DNA of 38,754 bases from Lentisphaerota bacterium (lineage in GTDB: Bacteria; Verrucomicrobiota; Lentisphaeria; Victivallales; Victivallaceae), in contig SUWE01000024.1 in the NCBI GenBank assembly GCA_015061615.1, positions 1 through 38,754 on the forward strand, read 5' to 3'. Made by a program: the position numbers and the translations under genes. Under the pieces are notes generated by a model. That model ran no database searches, was not told the DNA's origin, and saw only the letters and a program-made list of their open reading frames with translations. Shown here piece after piece: positions 1 to 6,231 of the stretch. Each line of letters opens with the position of its first letter. Position 1 is the stretch's first letter.

Positions 1-57
1 CTTCCGCTGATTATCACACTTTTTTTCCACTTTTTTTCAAAAAACACTTGATTTTTA

Positions 58-180
58 GTCTCTCATAGGAGTATTCCCAGTATTCATAGTTGGCAGCTCC
101 ACCCCAGAGCTTGCAGTAAGTGGGTCTGTTTGCAAACTGACCCCCACGGCTTGCAGAAAGTGGCTTGTTTTGCTTGCAAA
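58..180 (-). repeat. Intergenic repeat, left copy (inverted relative to right end)
   Basis: Positions 70-99 are a perfect 30-bp reverse complement of 38522-38551. Positions 113-136 and, less well, 153-180 match the reverse complement of the TTTGCAAATGACCCAC repeat found at 38275 and 38486. Positions 58-67 (GTCTCTCATA) match the reverse complement of 38636-38645. The order of blocks is conserved, so this is one composite intergenic repeat present twice in opposite orientation. No coding potential is evident. Confidence 0.8.
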
Positions 181-201
181 TACACAAAAGCGTTGTATAT
201 T
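174..201 (+). promoter_or_regulatory. Promoter of the SGNH hydrolase gene
   Basis: TTGCAA at 174-179 and TATATT at 196-201 are separated by 16 bp, a good housekeeping-type promoter, about 35 bp before the start codon at 237. The -35 box lies in the end of the left intergenic repeat. The same TTGnnA/TATATT style recurs upstream of several genes in the window. Confidence 0.65.
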
Positions 202-236
202 ATCCCGAATGACCTTCAACTTAAAGGAACTTTTTC

Positions 237-1319
237 ATGGATATCACCAAAATCGACAAAAATTTCTGCGCCCGGAGTGCGGACGAAAACGGCTTTATCT
301 TCTGCGATGTAAAAAATGCCCCCTTCGTTATCGAAGGTCTGGCATGGTACAATGAAAACAACGGCGCCTACTACCGGCTGCCCAAAACCTTTACCGGAAA
401 AGATGTCAACGCCGGAGCGCTGGATTTGAGCAATCATACCGCCGGTGTCTGTGTCAGATTCAAAACCGACTCCCCTGAAATCATGCTCCGCGCGAAACTT
501 GCCCACGGCTGCGACTTCAATCACATGCCGCGCACCGGAACGATGGGATTCGATCTCTTTTTCAAACCCGACGGCAGAAAATTCATCTTCAACCACACTG
601 TTCAGCCCGGTTACGGCGCAACGGAAGTCAAAGCACTTGCGGCAGCCAATCCGGATGGAAAATTCTGTGAATGGCTCGTGAACTTTCCCCTTTACGGCGG
701 CGTTGAACAAGTGGAGATCGGTTTGAAAGAAAATTGCCGTATCGCTCCGCCCAAAGCGCACAAGAATGCTCCGGTGCTGTTCTACGGCTCATCCATCACC
801 CAGGGCGGATGCGCCTCGCGCCCGGGCAACGCTTACACTTCGATGCTCTGCCGTGCAGTCGATGCCGAACAGATCAACCTCGGCTTTTCCGGTTGCGGCA
901 AGGGAGAGGAAGCCGTGGCTGAAGCGATCGCCAAACTGAAACTTTCCGCTTTTGTCATGGATTACGACCACAATGCACCGACTGTGGAGCATCTGGAAAA
1001 TACCCACTCCAGATTTTTCAGCATCATCCGCAAAGCCCAGCCGGATCTGCCGGTCATCATGCTTTCAAAACCCGATTTCCCCTATTTCAATCAGGAAAGT
1101 ATCGAACTCAACTCCCGCCGCCGCGACGTGGTGAAGAAAACTTACCTCGATGCAGTTGCCAAAGGAGATGAAAATGTTTACTTCATAGACGGTCAGACCC
1201 TTTTTGCCGGTGAAAACTTTGACCTCTGTACCGTCGACGGATGTCACCCCAACGATCTGGGATTTTACCGCATGTACCGCAAAGTTTTGCCGGTTCTCAG
1301 AAAGTGTCTCGGCAGGTAA
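237..1319 (+). CDS. GxDLY/SGNH-type hydrolase (putative carbohydrate esterase)
   Basis: A 360-residue protein with the layout of two-domain SGNH esterases. An N-terminal beta-rich domain (about 1-170) carries GFDLFF near residue 104, matching the GxDLY motif. A GDSL/SGNH hydrolase domain follows (about 178-355). Block I is GSSITQGG, with the predicted nucleophile Ser186; block II is GFSGCG (216-221); block III is DYDHNAP with Asn247; the last block is DGCHPND with Asp334 and His337. All catalytic positions are present, so it should be an active esterase, probably removing acyl groups from carbohydrates; the substrate is unknown. No signal peptide is seen, so it is likely cytoplasmic. AAAGGAA precedes the ATG at good spacing. 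It converges on the next gene with no gap. Confidence 0.85.
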   Translation: MDITKIDKNFCARSADENGFIFCDVKNAPFVIEGLAWYNENNGAYYRLPKTFTGKDVNAGALDLSNHTAGVCVRFKTDSPEIMLRAKLAHGCDFNHMPRTGTMGFDLFFKPDGRKFIFNHTVQPGYGATEVKALAAANPDGKFCEWLVNFPLYGGVEQVEIGLKENCRIAPPKAHKNAPVLFYGSSITQGGCASRPGNAYTSMLCRAVDAEQINLGFSGCGKGEEAVAEAIAKLKLSAFVMDYDHNAPTVEHLENTHSRFFSIIRKAQPDLPVIMLSKPDFPYFNQESIELNSRRRDVVKKTYLDAVAKGDENVYFIDGQTLFAGENFDLCTVDGCHPNDLGFYRMYRKVLPVLRKCLGR

Positions 1320-1721
1320 TCACCCGAAGGCGTCGGGAATGTTCCACATTTTTGCCCCTCCGGAGCAGATTTGACGGTAGCTTTCTGAATACGGTGCATC
1401 GTTGCGGGCATCTTTATACTCTGCGGTCATGGTATATACCCATGCTTCGCAGGTTTCACCCGTAACGCTTTCCACCGTCACGATTTCGCGGGTGTAATAC
1501 TCCGGATACCCCTCGTAGTAATCAAGCGATTCCAGATCGTTATCGCTGATGGAGTAAAGTGCGCCGTAAACGCACTCATTTTCCGCAGGTTCGATATCGG
1601 CATAATAACGGGCATGGAGTTTCCACCCTCTGAGGATAGCGGCAGAGACACCCGCCGCCTCCGGACAGCGGCGGGACATCTGCGGAATATTGAGGTTGCT
1701 CCCGTATGCGAAATACAGCAT
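1320..1721 (-). CDS. Gamma-glutamylcyclotransferase-fold (GGCT/AIG2-like) protein
   Basis: A 133-residue single-domain protein of the GGCT/AIG2 fold. It begins MLYFAYGSN; YGSN (6-9) is the substrate-loop signature and Glu70 in LDYYEGYP sits where the family has its catalytic glutamate. Family members release 5-oxoproline from gamma-glutamyl peptides or gamma-glutamylamines; the substrate here cannot be told. Its ATG overlaps the TGA of the AAA+ gene by one base (TGATG), so translation is coupled and it is the last gene of that unit. Its stop codon abuts the stop codon of the convergent SGNH gene, with no terminator between them. Confidence 0.85.
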   Translation of the reverse strand: MLYFAYGSNLNIPQMSRRCPEAAGVSAAILRGWKLHARYYADIEPAENECVYGALYSISDNDLESLDYYEGYPEYYTREIVTVESVTGETCEAWVYTMTAEYKDARNDAPYSESYRQICSGGAKMWNIPDAFG

Positions 1722-4042
1722 CAGTTGAACCCCATTTTGTGAACGACATTTCCCAGCCCCTTGTAGCTTGAACCGGAAGTCTTGCTGGCAATTTCGGTTT
1801 CAAGCGCCTCGATGATTTCCATGTTACTCAGAGATTCATCCTGAAGATAGAAGAACTGCTGACGGACATTCCGGAAATCGCTCGGAGTCATGTTGTCGAT
1901 GGCGCAGAGGCGTTTCCTTTCGCTTTCGGTAAGTTCGGGCAGTTCCATGGGACCTGCGAAGTACGTTTTGAAGAAACACTCCTTGCCCTCATTATTCAGG
2001 TAATCAAAGTGCAGACGGAAACTGAAACGTCTCAGAGCCGCCTGATCAAGTCTCTGGATAAGGTTGGTCGAAACGATAAGAATCCCTCTGAACCGCTCCA
2101 TTTCTGTCAACAGCGTGTTGACCTGCGAAACTTCCCATGAACGCACCGCTCCGTCACGGCTCGCCAGAAGAGAGTCACCTTCATCAAGCAGCAGGATTTC
2201 TTTATTCATCTCAGCTTCGGCAAAGGCGGCGGCGATACGCTGTTCGGTTCCGCCGACATACATATTGAGCAAATCGCTGGCATTTTTGATGCAGAGTTTC
2301 CTGCCGAGTTCTTTTGCCAGATACTTTGCAAATTCTGTTTTTCCGGAACCGGGAGTGCCGAAAAGCAGCAGATTCATCCGGGGCTGATCGCGGTTCACTT
2401 CCGCATTATCAGCGTTTTTCAGAAAATTTTTGCAGGCGTCGATAAGACGGGGCAGTTTGATACCGGAACGGATATTCAACCCCTCAAGGGAGTAGTCGCG
2501 GGCAGGCTCGTTCATCTCCTCAGGCGACTCCTGAATTCCCAGAAGCTGGCAGTGCGCTTTGAGAAAAGTCAGGACTTCAACCTCAAAATTCAGAGAACTG
2601 TCATGATTGCAAAGCGCCGCCGCATTCTTGACCGCAATGGAAATACCGCCGGGATTGACCGGATAGCGGAGAGAAATTTTTTCGATGAAGTAATCACTCA
2701 ATTTACCTTCGGCATGGTGGAACTTCAGCGCATTTTTCCAGACATAGCCCCGGGCGGTTGCCGAAAGTTCGTCAAAGAAAATATTGTAGTCAAAACGGCG
2801 TCTGCTTGAGGGGTCGATCGCCTCCTGTTTTGAATTGCAAATCCACAGGATAGTGTGGTGATTGTTGTCAAGAACACTGTTGAGCTGCCCCTTGCTTTCC
2901 CCATCCCGGCTGCCGGCGATATCGGAACCGAAAAGACGGGCGAGGAAACCGCCGCCGACGCCCTGATTTTCAAGGAGTTTATCCGCTTCATCAACGCAAA
3001 GGATACAATCATCGGGGTCAAGCTGTTTCTGAGCGACAGCGAGCGCGGCGTAACGGAAAGCGGCACTGTAACTCTGACGGTGGTTGTCGTTGTCATTCTG
3101 GGCGATAAAATAGAGCTTTTTGCCCATATCCGCCGCCAGACTGGCGGCAAAACTGGATTTTCCCGACCCCGGAACACCGTAAAGGATTGCAGAAATTCCT
3201 GATTTTGAACCCTTTGCACGAATCATCCTCTTGAGGACTTCGCCGTGCTTCTCTGCGATTTTGCCGTGGAAGTTCCAGGGGAGGACTTCTCCTTCGTACT
3301 TCGTCCAGAATCTTTCGGCAAGCGGCTGGCTTGATACGCCGCTCAAATAGCTGAGAAAAGTCCGGTCAAGGTCAAGGTCGGAGTCAACAAGACCGTATTT
3401 TTTGATATTTTTATCATCATCAAGCAGAGCTGCGACTTCGACTTCAAGCATTCCGAGAATGCGTGCAAGGGCAGAAATCTTTTCCGTCTGGTGGAAACGG
3501 TTGATATCGAAATCGCCATACTCGATACTGCGGGTCTGGCTGAGATAGACCGCCATAAGCATGTGGAGTTCCTTCTCACTGAGCGAAAAAAGTTCTTTCA
3601 TCTCAAGAAAACGCAGTTCCACAGCGGATTTTTCCCGTTCAGGGTCTTCAAGCGCCGCTTTGTATTCTTCAAGGCGTTTTTTGTGGATGATTGTCATTCC
3701 CCGCCACATTTTTTTGCGGCAGACGATATTTTTTGCCAGATATGAGACGATGTCGTCCGGATCATCGTCGTTGATTTCCGGCGGAGTGCGGTGATTCCGG
3801 CTGGTCGCCAGATCATGACGGCTGTCAGGGGAAATAATTTTATTGTAGAGTTCTGAAAGTTCGGCAGTTGTGACAAATTCAGTCACCGCACGGAACCAGT
3901 CGCTGTCATGAGAAGTACGCACGCCGATCTGTTTCAGGATATTGTAAATTCCCAGGACAGCATAGTAATTTTTGTAAATGTCAACGCCTTTTCCGAAAAG
4001 GCGTTCACGGTCGGCTTTTTCAATGAGGGCAGTATGTTCCAT
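1721..4042 (-). CDS. Tandem double-AAA+ ATPase
   Basis: A 773-residue protein with two AAA+ modules. An N-terminal helical region (about 1-255) matches nothing I recognise. The first module has Walker A GVPGSGKS (289-296), Walker B CILCVDEAD with Asp351/Glu352, and an RRR finger candidate (414-416). The second has Walker A GTPGSGKT (562-569), Walker B ILLLDEGD with Asp620/Glu621, sensor-1 STN (658-660) and Arg671/Arg672. Both sites look competent for ATP hydrolysis, implying a remodelling or unfolding machine, probably cytoplasmic because no signal or membrane segment is seen. It lies behind the pentapeptide-repeat gene, separated by a strong terminator, and is coupled to the GGCT-like gene. 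AAGGA lies 7 nt before the ATG. No clear promoter of its own was found, so expression may depend on readthrough. Confidence 0.85.
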   Translation of the reverse strand: MEHTALIEKADRERLFGKGVDIYKNYYAVLGIYNILKQIGVRTSHDSDWFRAVTEFVTTAELSELYNKIISPDSRHDLATSRNHRTPPEINDDDPDDIVSYLAKNIVCRKKMWRGMTIIHKKRLEEYKAALEDPEREKSAVELRFLEMKELFSLSEKELHMLMAVYLSQTRSIEYGDFDINRFHQTEKISALARILGMLEVEVAALLDDDKNIKKYGLVDSDLDLDRTFLSYLSGVSSQPLAERFWTKYEGEVLPWNFHGKIAEKHGEVLKRMIRAKGSKSGISAILYGVPGSGKSSFAASLAADMGKKLYFIAQNDNDNHRQSYSAAFRYAALAVAQKQLDPDDCILCVDEADKLLENQGVGGGFLARLFGSDIAGSRDGESKGQLNSVLDNNHHTILWICNSKQEAIDPSSRRRFDYNIFFDELSATARGYVWKNALKFHHAEGKLSDYFIEKISLRYPVNPGGISIAVKNAAALCNHDSSLNFEVEVLTFLKAHCQLLGIQESPEEMNEPARDYSLEGLNIRSGIKLPRLIDACKNFLKNADNAEVNRDQPRMNLLLFGTPGSGKTEFAKYLAKELGRKLCIKNASDLLNMYVGGTEQRIAAAFAEAEMNKEILLLDEGDSLLASRDGAVRSWEVSQVNTLLTEMERFRGILIVSTNLIQRLDQAALRRFSFRLHFDYLNNEGKECFFKTYFAGPMELPELTESERKRLCAIDNMTPSDFRNVRQQFFYLQDESLSNMEIIEALETEIASKTSGSSYKGLGNVVHKMGFN

Positions 4043-4081
4043 AGATTATCCTTGTAAGTTATCAGTTGTTGTCAGGCGGAG

Positions 4082-4124
4082 AAAAAACTCTGCGGGAAAC
4101 CCGAAGCGGAATCTCCCGCAGAGT
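4082..4124 (-). terminator. Intrinsic terminator between pentapeptide and AAA+ genes
   Basis: On the minus strand an 11-bp perfect stem (ACTCTGCGGGA with TCCCGCAGAGT; plus-strand arms 4114-4124 and 4087-4097) is followed directly by six T. The 16-nt loop can form a small inner CCG/CGG stem. It starts 13 nt beyond the pentapeptide stop codon and ends about 40 nt before the AAA+ start, so it should cut ATPase and GGCT expression relative to the pentapeptide protein. Confidence 0.85.
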
Positions 4125-4137
4125 CAACATAAGGAGG

Positions 4138-4851
4138 TCAATCGAAATCGAAGTTGAAGTCGTCGTCATCATCTTCGTCGTCTTTGTCAGCATTGATGCC
4201 AACGGCACCTGACTTGTTGATGTCGCGCATACGGCATTCGTCAAAAAGGGCATTGGCACCGTTGCTGCCGGAAAAATCCCCGTTGCTCAGAACACACTTT
4301 TTGAGCGTGCCGTTGATGACAGTGTCGCAGAACTCGATACTGTGGAAGTCGCAGTTTTCCGCCGTGAGCTGCAAGTCGGGGCAGTAATTGAACTCAGCCT
4401 GTTCGCCGGAACAGTTGGAAATTGCAAGTTTCAGCGAAACGTGGTGAAACTCAGCACCTTCAAGCTGGCAGGCATTGAACGCGGCATTACCGCTTGCAAA
4501 ATCAAAGCCGGCGCTGTAAAGAACGCACTCATTGAAAGTCACATTTTCCATTTTGCAGAAATCAAAGTCTGCCCGTTCCAGTTTGCAGCGCTCGAAGGTC
4601 ACTCCGGAAAGCTCCGTAAACTTGAACTCCGCGCCTTCAAGGTTGATGCCGCAGAAGGTGACATTTTCGATTTTGGAAAAATTCCACTCGGAACGGGAAA
4701 GGTTTTTATTTTCCAGAACAGCACCGGAAATTTCTATGCTGCTGAAATTGTCGGAATCCCCGCGGAGATTTCCGGCATGGGCAACACTTGCCTGATTGAT
4801 AAATTCGGCAACGGTCTTGAGATTGCGGGTGATAGTGGCGGAAGTATTCAT
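4138..4851 (-). CDS. Pentapeptide-repeat-like protein with acidic C-terminal tail
   Basis: A 237-residue protein whose residues from about 30 to 215 are degenerate five-residue repeats with a central L or F (for example LEGAEF, LERADF, LSNGDF), expected to fold as a right-handed quadrilateral beta-helix. Unusually many Cys occupy repeat positions. The end is strikingly acidic, with DDEDDDDD followed by alternating Phe and Asp. No enzyme motif, signal peptide or membrane segment is seen. Such proteins act as binding scaffolds or DNA mimics; the tail could be a recruitment or unfolding tag for the neighbouring AAA+ protein (inference). AAGGAG lies 6 nt before the ATG. It is the first gene after a promoter that shares an operator-like palindrome with the upstream membrane-protein unit. 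Confidence 0.8.
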   Translation of the reverse strand: MNTSATITRNLKTVAEFINQASVAHAGNLRGDSDNFSSIEISGAVLENKNLSRSEWNFSKIENVTFCGINLEGAEFKFTELSGVTFERCKLERADFDFCKMENVTFNECVLYSAGFDFASGNAAFNACQLEGAEFHHVSLKLAISNCSGEQAEFNYCPDLQLTAENCDFHSIEFCDTVINGTLKKCVLSNGDFSGSNGANALFDECRMRDINKSGAVGINADKDDEDDDDDFNFDFD

Positions 4852-4907
4852 GGTATTCTCCTTTTCCGGCAGGCTCTGCTGCCTTTTGTTGTGTTGAACA
4901 TGAGCAT

Positions 4908-4940
4908 AATATAGTTGTGGGTGTCGGACATCTGATGTCC
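4908..4940 (-). promoter_or_regulatory. Promoter with palindromic operator, pentapeptide/AAA+ unit
   Basis: On the minus strand TATATTATG (-10-like TATATT, 4908-4913) is preceded by 13 bp and then a perfect 15-bp palindrome with 7-bp arms around one base (4926-4940, GGACATC/GATGTCC). No TTGACA-like -35 lies at 16-18 bp; the palindrome occupies that place. The same arrangement occurs at 5377-5408, which supports a shared regulator or sigma factor. Confidence 0.6.
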
Positions 4941-4976
4941 TGCTTCATAAAATCAGGCTGTTTTTTCCCGATTTTT

Positions 4977-5177
4977 TTACGGCTGCATGGCGAGAGCGAA
5001 GCAAAGCAGATAGAGCAGTACGCCGATCGCGATCATCCAGCCGACCGGGCCGGCGGAAGCGGCAATGGCAATAAAAAGTTTCACCTTCCAGAAAAGGAAA
5101 AAGACAAATATCACGCTGAAAACCAGAAACCAGAATCCGGCAAGGGCAATGATCGCCCGGCGCTGGGTATCTCTCAT
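4977..5177 (-). CDS. Small membrane protein (66 aa)
   Basis: A 66-residue protein with a short basic start (MRDTQRR) and two strong hydrophobic segments, about 9-32 and 34-63, joined at a Lys/Gly-containing turn. It is very probably an inner-membrane hairpin. No family is recognised. Its SD, AGGAGG, lies 8 nt before the ATG and is built from the Glu codons that end the preceding 53-aa gene, so the two are translationally linked. Being co-regulated with the pentapeptide/AAA+ unit (matching promoter elements) suggests a shared stress or envelope role, which is inference. Confidence 0.65.
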   Translation of the reverse strand: MRDTQRRAIIALAGFWFLVFSVIFVFFLFWKVKLFIAIAASAGPVGWMIAIGVLLYLLCFALAMQP

Positions 5178-5180
5178 TAT

Positions 5181-5342
5181 TTATTCCTCCTCATTGCTGC
5201 TGTTGCCGAAAAATGTACGGAACGGACGGACAAACGTAACATAAAGTATCGCCGCGAACAATGCCCAGACGATGATTTCCGGAAAGTGGAAGCATATCCT
5301 TGCCGCACTGCCCGCGAGAACTGCCCAGCCAAGATTTTTCAT
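5181..5342 (-). CDS. Small membrane protein (53 aa)
   Basis: A 53-residue reading frame starting MKNLGWAVLAG and ending NSSNEEE. One clear hydrophobic segment spans about residues 22-38, with a weaker one at 5-15, followed by a basic VRPFR stretch. A strong SD (GGGAGG, about 5 nt before the ATG) supports this frame over the overlapping longer frame. It ends three bases before the start of the 66-aa membrane protein and its last codons supply that gene's ribosome binding site. No homologous family is recognised. It is the first gene after the palindrome promoter at 5377-5408. Confidence 0.6.
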   Translation of the reverse strand: MKNLGWAVLAGSAARICFHFPEIIVWALFAAILYVTFVRPFRTFFGNSSNEEE

Positions 5343-5376
5343 TTGTCCCTCCCTTTTTCTTTGTTGACATGGACAT

Positions 5377-5408
5377 AATATAACTGCCGGTATCAGACAG
5401 AAAGTGTC
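5377..5408 (-). promoter_or_regulatory. Promoter with GACA-N5-TGTC element, small membrane protein unit
   Basis: On the minus strand TATATTATG (TATATT at 5377-5382) is preceded by exactly 13 bp and then GACACTTTCTGTC (5396-5408), an imperfect palindrome. Both the element and its spacing match 4908-4940; the CATGT and AACA bases following the -10 are conserved as well. Confidence 0.55.
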
Positions 5409-5580
5409 ATACTGCTTTTACATATTTCAAAATTTCAGATCGTACAACATTAAACACTGCTGTCCGGAGGCAATTTCAAAAGTTTTCAAAAATTCTTGAA
5501 AATTCCCGTTGCGATCTGAAAAGGGGCGTTTTAGGGCGCTGTTGCAAAACCTGTGTTTTTTTTTGCAGGGGTGCTAACGA

Positions 5581-5614
5581 CTTGTCACGGCGTAGTTTAA
5601 CGAAGACGGACGCC
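5581..5614 (+). repeat. REP-like dispersed repeat, copy 1
   Basis: The pattern is CTTGTCACGGCGTAG, a short spacer, then CGAAGACGGACGCC. It matches copies at 5792-5827, 5997-6032 and 38382-38419. The two halves can pair as a short stem-loop. Confidence 0.6.
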
Positions 5615-5630
5615 CCCTGCACCCCTGGCG

Positions 5631-5784
5631 CCCGCGCATGCGGGATTTTGTACTGGCAAGTGGTATGCGTGTATGGTGGTGGTTCGACTCATGTGTCGCA
5701 AAGTTTCACCCTCTGCCGCCTTTTCTGGCGACAGGAGGGATGAAATTTGCGCCACGAGTGCCACTTTCGGGGAAGAAATTCCCC
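5631..5784 (+). other. Cluster of hairpins, possible structured RNA
   Basis: Three hairpins lie close together: CCCGC-GCAT-GCGGG at 5631-5644; a long imperfect stem of about 21 bp between 5698-5720 and 5727-5750; and GGGGAA-GAAA-TTCCCC at 5769-5784, with a GAAA tetraloop. A terminator-like hairpin follows at 5879-5917 on the same strand. The set resembles a small structured RNA, but no promoter and no known RNA family was recognised. Confidence 0.35.
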
Positions 5785-5791
5785 AGACCCC

Positions 5792-5827
5792 CTTGTCCCG
5801 GCGAAGCCTTGTGCGAAGACGGATCGC
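5792..5827 (+). repeat. REP-like dispersed repeat, copy 2
   Basis: The pattern is CTTGTCCCGGCGAAGC, a spacer, then GCGAAGACGGATCGC, the same repeat family as the copies at 5581, 5997 and 38382. Confidence 0.55.
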
Positions 5828-5878
5828 GGCGGCGTGCAACGCTCGCCGCAACTCTTACGGCGTTTAACTTGAAATCTG

Positions 5879-5917
5879 CCATTGCTCAAACATCAGTTTT
5901 GAGCAATGGATTTTTTT
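5879..5917 (+). terminator. Intrinsic terminator (plus strand) inside the repeat region
   Basis: A 12-bp perfect stem (CCATTGCTCAAA, 5879-5890, with TTTGAGCAATGG, 5898-5909) and a 7-nt loop are followed by A and seven T (5911-5917). No protein gene lies just upstream on this strand, so it may end a non-coding RNA. Confidence 0.7.
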
Positions 5918-5996
5918 GCCTGCCAATCATTCCAAGTGAATTTATTTTACGCTGAAAAGAGACCGCCGCAAAACATCAGGTTTTGCAACAGCGCTC

Positions 5997-6032
5997 CTTG
6001 TCCCGCCATAGCCCGAAGGGCGACGGCGGATC
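5997..6032 (+). repeat. REP-like dispersed repeat, copy 3
   Basis: The pattern is CTTGTCCCGCCATAGCCC, then GAAGGGCGACGGCGGATC. It begins at the right end of the 5534-5997 element and belongs to the same family as the other copies. Confidence 0.55.
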
Positions 6033-6111
6033 AAACTACCAGCTTTCATCTCCTCAATGGTCTCTTTTCAATCTTTTTTTGATTGACTTTTGAAATTGGC
6101 TCTGAAAAAAG

Positions 6112-6231
6112 CAAATAAAACTTACGGATAAGTCCGTGATGAGTATCTGACTGCGCCGCGCCGGGAGCGTCAAATGACCACTGCGTACTTATCCGTTGCT
6201 GTCCGTACACTTCTGTACAGTGTTTTATTTG
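6112..6231. repeat. Nested inverted repeat at the 3' end of the GHL6-like gene
   Basis: The outer arms CAAATAAAAC (6112-6121) and GTTTTATTTG (6222-6231) and the inner arms ACGGATAAGT (6124-6133) and ACTTATCCGT (6187-6196) are perfect complements. The right outer arm overlaps the stop codon of the glycosidase gene. The right side carries about 25 extra bases with a small GTAC hairpin. It could be a transcript-end structure or a short transposable unit. Confidence 0.6.

Larger units (their letters stand above)
5534..5997. mobile_element. MITE-like element or IS remnant with 18-bp inverted ends
   Basis: Positions 5536-5553 (GCGCTGTTGCAAAACCTG) and 5977-5994 are perfect inverted repeats; the flanking bases GGG and CTCC extend the match partly. 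The core CTGTTGCAAA resembles the ends of IS6-family insertion sequences, but the interior (about 420 bp) has no transposase and no target-site duplication is visible. It may be a non-autonomous element, a decayed insertion, or a long hairpin-forming intergenic unit. The interior holds several RNA-like hairpins, reported separately. Confidence 0.5.
5343..6224. other. Gene-free stretch rich in repeats and hairpins
   Basis: No open frame here has an SD, recognisable protein or codon bias. The stretch holds the promoter at 5377-5408, a distant 10-bp inverted repeat (5433-5442 with 5512-5521), the 5534-5997 inverted-repeat element, three REP-like repeats, a terminator-like hairpin at 5879-5917 and the nested inverted repeat at 6112-6231. 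Confidence 0.7.

Noticed and set aside
4043-4081. Own promoter for the AAA+ gene (CTGACA and GATAAT)
   Set aside because: The spacing is 19 bp and the -10 would lie almost on the start codon, leaving no room for the SD in the transcript.
5191-5376. 61-codon frame starting MSMSTKKKGG
   Set aside because: It overlaps the 53-aa membrane protein in another frame; that frame has the better SD placement, a hydrophobic segment and coupling to the next gene.
5676-5700. T-loop-like GGTTCGACTC suggesting a tRNA or tmRNA
   Set aside because: No acceptor, D or anticodon stems can be drawn around it and the flanks do not pair as a T stem.
5638-5955. 105-codon plus-strand frame in the repeat region
   Set aside because: It runs through the terminator hairpin at 5879-5917 and has no SD or protein-like composition.
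5525-6005. Target-site duplication of an IS6-type insertion
   Set aside because: The 8 bases outside the two inverted ends do not match, so recent transposition is not supported.
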